A model generated the notes under the pieces. It was not told where the DNA came from. It saw only the letters and a list, made by a program, of their open reading frames with translations, and searched no databases. A program made the position numbers and the translations under genes. Shown here one piece after another: positions 22,377-35,500 of a stretch of 64,000 nt of DNA (within the stretch, counting starts at the first letter, position 1; each line of letters opens with the position of its first letter). Source of the DNA: Citrus sinensis (Eukaryota; Streptophyta; Magnoliopsida; Sapindales; Rutaceae); contig NC_068562.1 of NCBI RefSeq assembly GCF_022201045.2, positions 3,968,001 to 4,032,000 of the forward strand, written 5' to 3'.

Positions 22377-24824
22377 TTAGTCAAAGAGTTCCGAAACATT
22401 GTTCACGATGGGGCGAGCTCTACACATAACCTCCAATGGCTTGGCTTTAGGCATGGTGATTCCTCTCCCTTCGGTCATATCAACCTTTTCTTCATCAATT
22501 CTCAGCCACTCGAAACATTGAATCAACGAGCCTAAAGTCAAGCCCACGACACGTTGGGCCAAACCCGATCCAGGACACGCTCGCCTTCCCAACCCGAATG
22601 GCATTAGCTTGTGGGCCTCACATTCTCCCTTCTCGAACCTTTCTGGTCTAAAATTGTTTGGATCATTCCACAACTTAGGGTCCCTGTGAATAGTCCATGC
22701 ATTTACCAATAAGATTGCGCCACGTGGAACATGGTATCCTCCTACAGTGCAGTCGTCGGATGATTGGTGAGGTACTAGAAGTGGCGCTGCTGGATACAGT
22801 CGCAGGGTCTCTGATATAACACTCTGAAGATAATGTAGTTTGGAAAGATCAGGCTCGTCGATCAAGTACTCTTGGCCAACTTTACTGTCTAGTTCCGCTC
22901 TGGCTTTTTCTAGTACCTCTGGATTATTGACCAAATTGGACATCGCCCATTCTATTGTCACTGCTGATGTGTCGGTCCCAGCTAGCAGCATCACCTGCAT
23001 GCATTATGCATACACATTTATTAATTTGCTTTCGACCCTTCGTTTATTTATCGGATAAATTAAGCTGATGCATATTATTAATCATCCAATTCAAGATTGT
23101 AAATTCAAATTTGAATTTTATTAAAATCTAGAAAAGTTATTACACCATATACCATTATTCTATTAGACTAAAATTTCCGAAATTTAATAAAACTCAAGAT
23201 CTTGAATATATATGTATACATATATCTGCCAATAGTCAATAGAAGACATGGGTATGTAGTAATTTGATTGGCTAAAGATGTTTGGAACTTTCAGAACTGG
23301 GAACATACAAATTCTTCTTATATTATTTTTTCTTAAATTTAATTTATGATACAAAAAGCACCTTCTCACTAATTGCGTTCTTAGAAAAATATTTATAAAT
23401 TATATAATTATTCTCATTTTTAAATTTCGAATAACAAAATTTTGTTTCTACTTTTGGTTTTATATCTTCTTAAACAAATTTCTTAATTATTCAGAATTAG
23501 TGGAGAATTATATGCTATTCGGTATCGCGGCTCAAACAAAAGGCTAGAATCCAATTTCATTTTTTTTTCAAAAACGACGACGTCCGACACCCTTGCACTA
23601 TCATGATACTCTCAAGTTCGAAGTTACCCGTCCATGCGCGCATAGTTCAGGTCCAAGCTTTCAAGGATAAGCTCGACAAATTAATAGCCGCGATTATTAT
23701 AGACGCTCTAATTCATGCATGAATCACAAACCACAAACTTCTCCAGGATGTGGATGCATAAATTTTAATGTTTGAGATATCAAAACTTGATCAACTTCTA
23801 TTTTCTATTTTCAGTTTTTATTTGATATAAAGAGTACTGTTCCAGCAATTTAATCAATTAATTGATTGTTTTAATTTAAAAGAAAAAAAAAAAGATGAAT
23901 GGATCGAGTTAAAGTTTGACTAACCAGTATAAGGCCTTTGATGATTTGATCGGTGTAGTATTCGGGCTGAGACTCTTGCAAAGCCAGCATATGATCAATC
24001 ATAGTATTGGTGCTCTCAGAACCTGGCTTCTTAGTTCTGTGCTCATCAATCAAGCCTTGCAAAAACGCATCAGTAGTTCTACTAAACCTCAAAATCCTCT
24101 TCTTATGATCACCAACGTCGATCCACTTCAAGATCGGCAAGAAATCTTCTGCATTCGTTGCCCCACCATACGCCGCAGCTTCCTTAATGATCGTCCTAAA
24201 CCTCCTCGCCTCCTCTTCATCCTCCACGTCATCACCGTAGTAACGCTTCCCTGCTACCATTCTCATCATAATATTAAATGTCAGCTCCGAAAGCGCTGTT
24301 TTCAGCTCCACCTTTGAAAACCCTTGGCGTGAACCAGTACTCAACAGTTTCTTCAGTAACCGTTTGATTTCTTCTCTTCTACTTGGTAGAAAAGTACTAA
24401 GACGGTGCGATGAGAATACTTCGATGGCGGTGATGCGACGGAGGTTGCGCCAGTGCTCACCGTACGATGCCTGCGTAACAACCGTGTAGTTATAGCCCAG
24501 GTGTTTGCCGGTGAGGAATTTTGGACGGTTGGCGAAGACGATGTCGTTTTTGGTGAAACATTCCTCCGCAGCCTCAGAGGATGAAACGACTATCACGAGG
24601 CGAGAGCCAAAGCGGAGGGAGATGATGGGGCCGTATTTTTGTGAGAGGCTTTGCAAGATGCGGTGCATGGGCTGCTTTATGAGGTGAAGGTGGCCGATGA
24701 TTGGAATAGAAGGCGGGCTTGGAGGAAGGTTTTTGCGGCGGGTATACGAGAACTTGAGAGCAATAATAATAATATTGAGAAAGAGGAGCAAAAGAGCTGA
24801 GTAGAGGATGACTGTGTTTTCCAT
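22377..24824 (-). CDS. Cytochrome P450, CYP81 family (copy 3)
   Basis: Two exons, 24824-23925 and 22994-22377, give 505 residues. The translation starts MENTVILYS with a membrane anchor, then [20 protein letters not shown]. The I-helix AGTDTS, K-helix ETLR, FRPERF and haem loop [10 protein letters not shown] are all intact. An upstream in-frame GTG at 24830 is not the start; the ATG at 24824 is. The intron sits at the same place as in copies 1 and 2 but is much longer, 930 bases. A TATAAAGT box at 24889-24882 lies about 60 bases upstream, giving a compact promoter. As for its neighbours, the role is ER-bound monooxygenation in specialised metabolism, substrate unknown. Confidence 0.92.
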
Positions 24825-24881
24825 GCTCACTTGCTGGCTAGTAATGCTGGCTGCATGCCAAGCGAGTGGATACCATCCACT

Positions 24882-24889
24882 ACTTTATA
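24882..24889 (-). promoter_or_regulatory. TATA box of CYP81 copy 3
   Basis: The minus strand reads TATAAAGT about 60 bases before the ATG at 24824, a normal distance for a short plant leader. Confidence 0.6.
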
Positions 24890-27800
24890 CACAAATTAAA
24901 TGAATACAGACAATAACGACAAAAGTTGAATCTCGACAAGCTTAGACGAGGGATCCAAGTTTGGATTGAGTTTTCCTGTCGTGCATGATCGCCATGTGTT
25001 TTAATAGCTGCTGTGGAGTGAGATTTTTTTTTTTTTGTCTTAATCATTGTGTATTTTGAAAATTACCCCAATTATAAAAGGTACCTTTAAATTCGTACCA
25101 CAATTTAAATTAGAAGTTCTCGCTTAAATTGGGAGGCATAAGTTTTTCTAACAAAAGCAACTTTTCTACGACTCAAATTGAAAAATAAATCCAGTCAAAC
25201 CACTTAAAGGAAACTCAATTACGAGTGGAACCAGTACTTTATTAGTTATTGTAGAGTAAGATTTAGTTCGGTGCGGTAGCCGCCCAATCCACGTCTTACA
25301 CGATTTTCGTGACGTTTGTGATTTTACATCACTTTATCCCACTTGAAATAAAAAATTTCTTTGTGACAATCGCTTTACTTATTATTTATTTTAAAATCCG
25401 CAAGCAGATTTCAAATTCGTCCTTTAATCTCATGCCTACCGGAGTCTGGAAGATTCATAATTCGATGGCCATCCAAAATGAATAAGTACTCATCAGCGGA
25501 GGCCTTGTAAGTTGTGAAAGATTATTTATTAATTTTGGAAAGAGTTTAATTTAGCAATCACAAATGCCTTTGTGTGTCTTAAGTTTAAATATTTAGAATA
25601 ATATATAAATATAACTAAATTATTAGATTCAATTCATGTGATAGAAAGAGAGGTTCTTAATCTATTCATTTTTAGTAAGTACATAAATATTATTACAAAT
25701 AATTAATATATAGCCATGGTAAATTATAAATAATTAAAAAAAACACACACACACAGAGAACAATACACTTAAAACACTCAATAATTTTGCCTATTTGTTT
25801 GACGACTGGATCCGTATATTTTCTTCGTGTTACGTCATTGATTACGCAAACGAAGATTTGGATGATGACAAAATATGGGTAACGATGCAACGTTGGATCA
25901 CAAGTTCACAATGAGAGTGATCGATCGTCCTTGCAATTGTTATTATTTTTCGTTACGCATTATCTTTTTATTTATAATATTTGATTGATAGGAACGCTAA
26001 TGCTGGCTACGGGTGCAGATCATATCGTGCGATTCAGACAAAAAGCATTTAAGATAAAAGCAAATTTTACTATCTCATTCTTAGGTCCATAACTTTTAAA
26101 ATAATTATTGTTACTTATATTATAAAAATAATCAGTTATAAAAAAAAATTAGTTAAGTATTTGATAAATTTTGTATTTAAAAATATTGTGAGTTTTGAAA
26201 GTAATTATGAAGGTTTGGTAAATTTCTGTTAAACTACTGAGAGAAAATAAATTACTAAAATATATATAATGTATGATAAAATTTATTTATGGATGTAAAA
26301 ACATACACGTATAATATTTTTAATTGTGTATTATAATAATTTTTACTAAAAAATAATTTATAATAATTTATTTTTTATTTTAAAATAATTGATAATTAAA
26401 TTTATAATATAGTGAAACAAATTTATTAATAATTTGACCAACAAATTGATAGTAATAAATTTATATTGATGAATTACAATAAAAATTTATTTAAATATTG
26501 ATTTTATTTCCAATTCAAATAAGGATAATTTTGGTTTAGGTAATAATTTTAAGGTTATTTATGTAATTGTATTAAATGATAAAATTGATCCTCAAAATCC
26601 GAATCTAAAAATTATTCATTACATACTTTTCAAAATCAACCCTTCTTTTCAAAATCAGCTGTAAAAGGGGTTGATTTTGAAAAAAGTATCAAATACTAAA
26701 ATTAGTTTTTAAATTTTCAAAATTATTTTTAAACCTCTCAAAAGCAATCCCAAATGGGCTTTTAAAAGAGTTGGATTATCGACATTCCTCCAAAAATTTT
26801 TAAAAACCCTTTTCTATTACAATAACATTGAAGGACAAAGATAATTGCCAATTCATCTATTTTAGTATCTTACCTCTTTTCAAACTCTTTTATCTTCTTC
26901 TCATTAAAAAATTTCCCTCAAATTCTCTGTATTTTTATTTTATTCATTGATTAACACATTCTATTCATTATAAAAATCCAATTTGTCAAGCAAAATTATT
27001 GTACAATATCAATTGTCCTAATTTTTAGCTTTATTAGAAGGGACCTTCTAGCCGAGGGAACAAAAGATATATCATTAACAAAATTTAGTCACTCTACTTC
27101 AAGTGCAATGATCTCATATTTGATTTCTTCTAAATGCTCATGAGCGGTAGTCATGCCATCTTGCACGCCTCTAATGACTTTTTCTAGTATGTTATTATAC
27201 TATGCATTTGCTTCTGCTTTATTAGTTCCGATGGCTTCTATTTTCTCGTGAGTACTTCTTAAATTTGCAATTCATTATCAAATAAATTTTTTTTAAAAAA
27301 TCATGATGTTTTTTTTGTAAATTAATTGTTTGAATCTTGGCATTTTTTTTTTCCTTTTGATAATTTTTCCTTCGGAATTATTTCAAACTCATAATAAAAC
27401 TGTTTACATCATAGTTTCAAATATATTAAATCCGATTCATTAGTTTGTATTAAGAAGATTATCACCCACATAAATTATTTGTGCAAAGATTTATATAATA
27501 AAAGTCTAAAACAACTTTAGAAGTGAGAACATATTAGGAAATCGAAAGATTAACAAACTATAGATAAGGGTAATTTTGACATTAAATGAAATATTATTGA
27601 AAAAAGAGTTTTGAGAGGATTTTAGAGGGATGCCAGTGATCCAACTTTAAAAAAAAATGGTAGGTGTTTTAGCTAGTATTTGGGAGTTTGATTATTAGTT
27701 GGCCTCATGGTTTTTTATTCGAGTAATGCTATTAGAACCCTTTAATTATCCTTATAACTCCGCCTTTATTATGGAATTACATTCAAAGATAATCATTAAT

Positions 27801-27969
27801 TATAATTAAACTCATCTACTATTTCTCTCTCATTTATTGTAATAAACCCACATATAGCAATGGATCTAAATAAATTATTGACCATGGGTTAAATTAAATA
27901 ATAACAAGATATAAAAACTAAAACTTGAATGTGTAATTTTGTAATTCATTTATAATTATTTTCCAATTG
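24890..27969. other. Gene-poor AT-rich DNA with transposon remnants
   Basis: No gene is recognised. About 26640-26760 resembles the end of a hAT-like MITE (CTCAAAAGCAATCCCAAATG). A CA microsatellite lies at 25743-25754. Confidence 0.4.
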
Positions 27970-30290
27970 TTATATGTTTTGAAAACATTGTGCAATAGAC
28001 TCATTATCAAAACTATTAAATATATATTTTTCTACATAAACAATCAAATTATCATTCGTCCATTCTTCTCCGATCAGATTTTGAAGTTCATTCTTCAATT
28101 TCATTATTGAAAATATTCTCTATTTTGTGGCTATGGAAACTGGAAGCATGAATGGTAATGTCACCAACAAATATACTAATGGATACATCTTTTCTTTTCT
28201 TTTCTTTTTTGTTCTCAACCATTCTTTTAGCAAGGTCACCTATTCCCTTTAATTTTGTAAACCCACTATTATAGTGCATATCTATTATGTATGTTTGAAA
28301 CTGTGTTTTAAGTACTGTAAGCTTTATTGGAGAAAATTCCTTTGGATAAAATTGAGCCAAACATGCTAAATTGTCCTTATCAAAAGCAGCCAATGAGTCA
28401 TTTGGACTTAGACATACCAAACAAAGAAGCAATTTCGTATTCATCTTATTGAAATAATTATTTAGCTCTTAAAGTTGTAAATCTAAAACATAAAAAATAT
28501 ATCAACTCGATAATGATGTGTGTTTTAGATCTCTTGACCTTACAACATGATTGAACACACGATAAAAACACATTATTCATGTTAGGGACATCAATATCAT
28601 GCTTCAAACAAAAAAAAAAAATCTCACAAAGTAAATAATCTTATCTATCATCTCTCATCATTTGTAAGTTTTTCTTACATATTTCAACCAATTGAATGGC
28701 ATTTAGACTTTACAATATCTTGTTCATTTCTTTAAAGTGCTTGTGAAAACTCATCTGAAAATAAAACTATATCTCTCATCAAATATAGACTAAGTATAAA
28801 ATTAAAAGATTGTATAAATTCTGCTAAGTAATTTGCTTGAAATCTCTATTCATAGAGTTTTACTTATCTTTTGCAACTATCTCAAGCACACTAAATATAT
28901 GTGGAAAAAAAATTATAAAAAGTAATGCACCATAATGTGAGCTCTAATGTGTATCATTAAAACATTTCAATGTAGCCTATTTGTTTTAGCCTTGCCTACT
29001 TGGTAGATCATCTTTTTCAAGTGCTTCAACAACTGAAAGTGATTGATTTGCTTCTCTTAAAGAATATTTTGGCCACTTACATGAAGTCATAACAATATTA
29101 CCAATTACATTGAAGAAAGAATTAAGTTCATCGTGTTTCTTTGCCATAGCCACAGTAGCTAACTTTAGTTGATAAGTAAAATAATAAATATAACAAACAC
29201 ACCCATTCTCATTCATAATAAGTGTTTTAAGATCATTGAACTCTCCTTGCATGTTGTTAGCCCCTCAAAATTTTGCATGAGCAATCTAGATATACTCAGT
29301 CCATACTTAAAAAATAAATGAAAAAAGAGTTTCCTTGAGCAAGATTGTAGTGGTACTAGTAACACACTTAACACTTATAAAACACCCAATAACAGATTCA
29401 TTCTTATCTACATATCATAATGCAATAACTATATGCTCCTTCATAGATACATCATGAGATTCATTGATCAAAATAGAAAATAATGCATCACCTATATCTC
29501 TAATAATAGTATTGGTGGTTTCAGTAAAACAAGCCTTCACATTATCATTTTGAATTGAATGCGCAATGAACATGTCATTTCTAGGAGCATTCTTCAAAGT
29601 AACTATTTTGAGATATTCATTGATATTAGTAGGAAATCTTATAATCTAAAGATAATTTCTTTGGTTACTTGAATTATCAGAGTCAGTATGACCATGAAAT
29701 GCAAGCCCCTGTTCAAAAAAAAGTCAAGAAACATCAATGGATGCTAACAAGCGAGTTTTATATTTTTTTATATCTTGATTAGAATGTCTGTCAAAAAATA
29801 TTCGAATATATTGTTTTCATTTAATTTAAAACTTCACAATCCCTTATGGCCTTGTTGTGAGCACTATTAAGACCTTTAATATACTCTTCCAATCTTTTTG
29901 AATTCTTCCAATTTGAGAACTCATTTTTTGTAAATGTTTCACACTTGCTTACTCACCAATTTTGGTCTGAAAACATAATAATAACAACAATATGCATAAT
30001 TCTTTTATATACTATGTTCTAACCAATTTTCATACTCATTGAACCAAACAAGATTAAATTGTCACTTTTGTAGCCCAAATTTAAACTTACAAAAATTGTG
30101 GAATTTAGGTTGGCAAGGACCCATTTGTAAATATATTATATGAACTTTATCTCAAACGTCAGGATTGTAAGAAGAAATTAGGGTTGTTGTCCAATATCAT
30201 GAGGAAGTTTTGACAATTTTAAATTAGACTTATTTCATGTTTTTGGACCACTATCATCTCTCTTTGGAAATTGTGGCATCACTAGTTTTC
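27970..30290 (-). pseudogene. Decayed hAT transposase (TTF zinc finger / DUF4371 / dimerisation type)
   Basis: Translation of the minus strand in shifting frames recovers the domain order of the plant hAT family often annotated as ZMYM1-like. At about 30180-30060 is the TTF-type zinc-finger region (MGPCQPKFHNF, WFNEYENWLEHSI, YAYCCYYYVFRP). At 29700-29415 are FHGHTDSDNSSNQ, LKNAPRNDM and TTNTIIRDIGDALFSILINE. At 29250-28990 is MQGEFNDLKTLIMNENGC. Near 28450-28090 are LAAFDKDNLACLAQFYP and KLKGIGDLAKRMVENKK. At about 28090-27970 is the C-terminal dimerisation region (LIGEEWTNDNLIVYVEKYIF). Many stops and frameshifts break it, so it is dead. Terminal repeats and the 8-bp target duplication expected of hAT elements were not found. 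Confidence 0.85.
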
Positions 30291-32513
30291 TTTTAAAATA
30301 CTTTCCTCTATCTATTTCATAATTATCTAAGGGAGTATTTATATAAAATAACTTTATTATAATTAAAAAAAGATTAAGGTGGCGTTTTTTTTGTCTGAAA
30401 TCTGAATACACTTAAATTAGTCTGAATTATGAATAGAGTTGAATGTCTGAATCTAAATGATTTTTTTTTGTATGAATCGACAAAAATAAATGTTAAATTG
30501 TTTTTTTTAACTTAAAATTTTTTTAAAATTGATATTTTTAATGTATAACTAGTAACTATAAACAAAATCACAAAAATTTGTAAAGGCTAGAATTCAATCA
30601 CTTAAACTATTACATTTTGCATAGAGATATATTAATACAAGTTAAAATTGCCATAAATTTGATATGTGAAAAGGAATAAAATACTCAATTATTTACTTAA
30701 TTCGAAAAAAAAAAATCTGAAAGGGATATGCTTACCTCATAGAAAGATGCTGTAGAGACAAACTCACTCTGCTGACCCCACCCAACCCAACAATAACTAA
30801 ATAAATTAGACCCACCTTTTGCTTTCTTCACTAAGAATAACGAATGAATGAAGAAGCTTGATTGCTTGTAGCTTGCTTTTTTGTTTAACACATTCTCCAA
30901 TTGCAAGTGTTGGCACCCACGATTCAATAACAAAATATTTTGGACCTTCGGCTTTGATTTTTAAGTCAAAGTAAGAATGGGGCCACCTACAAATTTGATG
31001 GGCTATTTAGAATTCAATTGATTTTAATTTTTTTTTAAAAGGAAACTTTTTCCTAGTGGCGGCTAGTGGATCCACCTCTGCCATGCATTCCATTATTTAT
31101 TATTTTTATTTTATCTGCAAACTCTTTCAATGCATCGACATGTCATTTTTTTCCTACTTTTATAAGTTTGTGACTCCTCATCTCCAATTATTCAATTGAA
31201 ATAATCTCTATTTCTTTTCTTTTCCTTACAGATTTATAATTCTTATATCTTTCTAAATTAATTAATTATTTTCGTACTTAAAGTCTACGTTTAAACTGAA
31301 ACATGAATAGGCTTATTTTACATCAAATTTATCATCTAGAAACGTTGTTTGTGTAGAGGGTAAAGAACAAGAGTGTAACTAAAAAGACCCCATTTTTATT
31401 TCAGGAGTGAGAAAATTAGGAAAAAAGGTAAGTAGTTTTTGGTAATTAAAACAAGTATAATTGAAAAGAGGCAAAGTCTTTTAAGAGGGAGTTACAAGCT
31501 CCATTCTTTGCAGTCCAACAAAAACATTACTCGTTATGCTTGGTTAATGTCTGGGCCCAAACATAAAAGAAAGACCTCTTCAAAGAGGGAAGCTTCTAAC
31601 ACCCCCACAAACTCCTTGTAACACCCCTTTTGAATTTTTTTTTTCTTAAAATACTCCACTTCAATTTATGAAATATTTACTATATATTAAAATCAATCAT
31701 CTTACCATAGAATTTTACTCTAAAAAGAAATTTTGTTTTACTATTATTTACAAAATCCACAAAAGTCTTAAAATTTTAAATTATTTTTTCTTATTATATA
31801 ATTTTTATCTCCACAATCCTAAACTCTCATAATTTTCTCAAGAATAAATATTTGTAATTAAAATTTAAAAAATATAAATAGAAAATTATAAAATGGGATG
31901 GATTTAAAAATTTTATAAAATAATATCTTATTTAAGTGCTTAACTGAATTTTTATTTAAAATAAGAAATGAATTAATTTGTCTTTGTTATTTAAGCAATT
32001 TCAATTGAAAAGGATTGTATAAGAAATTATAAGGAGTGTCAAAAATCCTACTTCTATGAGTAACAACAATTATAAGCTTACATTAATTGAAAAAAAAATA
32101 TTGAAGGAGGTATTTCAACTTAAATTTTTGATTTAAAATTTTTCATAAATTTTGAACCATTAAATCCATACACAATTTAAGGATGATTTTAAAAATAACA
32201 AATAAGATTTAATGATACCATCAAATTTTATGTTCAAATTTTAAGTGAAATGTTGCCCGAACTTAAAAAGGAGCGCACAAATGCTCTTTTATCATACCTA
32301 TTCTAAACGGCGGTTTCAAAGGCCTCTTCGCCTCTGCAAATATAACAACGGCCACGCTTTGCCCGACTCATAAAAAACCACAGAGAGAAAAAAAAAAAAG
32401 CAAAAAAAGAAAAACGAAAATCTCTTTTTGTCCTGTTACTGTTGCTGGAGCTTGACCGCATGATTTTTTGACCGTTTATCCCAGCCATTGATTCGGACGA
32501 ATTTCGTGCAACG
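30291..32513. other. AT-rich intergenic DNA upstream of the HOS15-like gene
   Basis: No gene is recognised. GGTGGCGTTTTTTTTGTCTG at about 30379 resembles a MITE end. The stretch 32300-32513 is GC-richer and should contain the leader and promoter of the WD40 gene. Confidence 0.4.
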
Positions 32514-35500
32514 ATGAGTTCTATCACTTCTGAAGAGTTGAATTACCTAGTCTTCCGCTACTTGCAGGAATCAGGTAATATCTATTCTGAAAATTTATTT
32601 CAAGTTATGATTTTGATTTTTTTTTAAGCAAGACGGATTTTCTTTATCTAGGGTTTGTATTATACTTCCAAGACTACAACCTAATTTGGCTGTTTTAGAT
32701 GGTTTCTCTTATTCAATCACTGTTGAATTAGGTTAGGGTTGGATTGGGAGAAAAAGGTATAATCTTGGAGATGATTTTTGTATTTTGTACTGTTATGGAA
32801 TAACGTGCACGAGTGTTTAGATCCATTCATGATTTTTTTTAAGGGTCATTAATATGTTGCCGTGATAATTTTTCATTTTCGTTTGTTTGTTTCAGGCAAT
32901 GTTCCCCTAGGGTTTGCTATTACAGGATGCATTTAGTTGATTGATTGTGGGGTTGTATTTGTTGTTGATTGGTTTAAGCTGAAGTTTTCGTTAGCAGCAG
33001 ATATGGCGTGACCATCAATTCCTTTGTTTTTTGCTGTGTAAATATGTGCGTGACGGTGAATCTCGCTTAGTATGAAGTGAAGATTAGTCACTGAATTTCA
33101 TTAGAGTAGTGAGGCAGCTTGGCTTTCGTATTTATTATGCAAACTTTAGCTTATATTTTACAATGGTAAAAACTTTAGCTTATATTTCAGCCTGTTCATT
33201 GGTTTCAGATGGCCAATATATAGAGAAGATTAACAAATTATTGTATCGTCTACTGTTTGCAAATTTTAGAGAGAAGCCTGAATTGCTAGTTCAATTAACA
33301 GTGAAGATGTAAATTACTCTGCGCTTGCATGATGATAATGTGATGTGCACTGAAGTAATATACTTAATTGCTAAAAATATAGTCTTGACTAATTTCCATG
33401 ATTCAATAATGATCAATTACTAATGTTTAAATGCAAAGTGGATTTATATGATTCAATAATGATTAGTTGTTAGTAGAGCTGTAAAATTATGGCTTCTCCA
33501 TGATTTTAGAAAATTATATTTAAGTATTTTCTCACTTGTAGCAAATCTCACTCCTGCAGGGTTACTACACTCGGCTTTTGTTTTAGGATATGAGGCTGGT
33601 ATCAACAAATGCAATATTGATGGCAATTTGGTTCCACCTCGTGCTCTGATTACATTTGTACAAAAGGGGCTTCAATACTTGGAGATGGAAGCAAATTTGA
33701 GTAATGTTAGAATGCAATTCTTTCGGTTTTGATACTCTCTGTATTCACTTGTGTCCCTATAGGTGTTTTTTTTTTTTTTTTCCATATCTTAGAATTGTGG
33801 TGATCGGTGTTTTTTTTAAGCTTGCCAGAGTGATGTAGACATGGATGAAGACTTCTCATTCTTACAACCTATGGATCTCATAACAAAGGATGTCTGTGAA
33901 CTGCGACAAATGGTGAAAGAAAAAAAGAAAAATCTAAATGGTGACAGAGATAAAGAGATTGATGTTGACAGGGGACATGAAATAGAACATGGGCGGGTAA
34001 AAGAGAAGGAAAGACTTGATAGAGAGAAGGAACGTGAAAGGGATAAAGAGAGGGTAGAGAATGAAAAGGAGCCAGAGAAGCAGCATGAGAGTCACCCTGA
34101 TAAAGAAATGTTAACTGTTCAAGAAGAGAAAGTTAATTCCAAACCCGAAGAAAATGGAGTCTTGCGGGGCGAAAAAGGTTTTTTAATCTTTTCTGTTTGC
34201 TTGTAATGATTTTCTCTTCATTTTTCTTGCCCTCTATAGTTGTGGTTTCACCGCATTGTTTTCTTTATATTTTTCTTCAACTGAGTGCATGTGTGATTTA
34301 TAGATGCTTGCTATTGAAAGTGATTGATGAGTGAGGTAATAGGTCAAGACAGCATATTCTTAAACAGCAAGGAGAAACTGGTCTGTTAAAGAGCAACGTC
34401 ATAGTCATTTTACATAAAGTATAGTTGTCTGAAAACCTAAAATATAAGGGTGTTTTTGTTTGCATTTGACTGAAAATGTTCAGAGTTTTTTTTTTTTTTT
34501 AATGGTAGTATTTACTCGGCTTTGTGATTGACCCCTAAATAAATTGTGAGCTCGGATGGTCCATTGATTGGGGCCTTTAAAATTTTCTTCTTGTTATTAT
34601 TGAGTTGTCTCTTTAGGATAATATATCTAAAAGTTTACACCTCTATTTTAGCACTCCAAAAGAAAGTCTGGGGAAGTTAAAAGACTGAAGGTGGTCATAT
34701 CTACTTACTACTGCTAAGAGTTACTGATTATTTTTTACCACTGTGATTATGAGAAAAGCTTCTAAAACTAGGGTTGTGTGTGCATTAATTATTCGGGAAC
34801 AGATTAGTTACTAGACATTTGTCCCATAGAAGGATTCTGAGTTCCTTTTTCAGTTGGTAATCGACGATTTTACAAATGATTTATGAAAGATAACTACTCT
34901 CAATTCCCCTATCATAGTTATGAAATCTGTGTATTTGTTTAATAGGGCCAGAACCAATGGATATTGCTACAACCTCAGCATCTCAGTCTTTTGAAATTCC
35001 AAATTCTGATGTGACAATTTTAGAAGGACATACTTCTGAGGTTTGAGCCTTTTCCTGTTCATCATTTTGTTTGATTCTTTATTTGGTTTTTCTTGTCCTA
35101 TGTTTCAGCTTTATGCTGGATAACAGTGTAACCATGCTTGCAGGTTTGTGCATGTGCATGGAGTCCAGCAGGTTCTCTTCTGGCATCTGGGTGGGTAATT
35201 TATTTCTAGATGAGCTTATTTCAGTGGGAATAATTCTTTTATTGTCCTATTAACTCCCTGTTATATGTAACACTTCCATTTTCAGCTTCAATTTCTAATT
35301 GTTTGGGTATTCTTTTTTTATAAAGGCTTTTTTAATTCTGTTGCTCCATTTTTTCCCCGGGGGGGGGAGATTATGGTATGGATATTGAATTGCTAAATAT
35401 TCAAACTAGATAACTATGGTGCCTCTGTCTATCGCAACGGAGGAGTAATTTTTAGCTTTATTTAAATTTTTTTGGGTTGTTATTTTTGATTGATAGAGCA

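Noticed and set aside
24830-24830. Start of CYP81 copy 3 at the upstream GTG
   Set aside because: A proper ATG lies two codons further in (24824) and agrees with the other copies; non-ATG starts are rare in plant nuclear genes.
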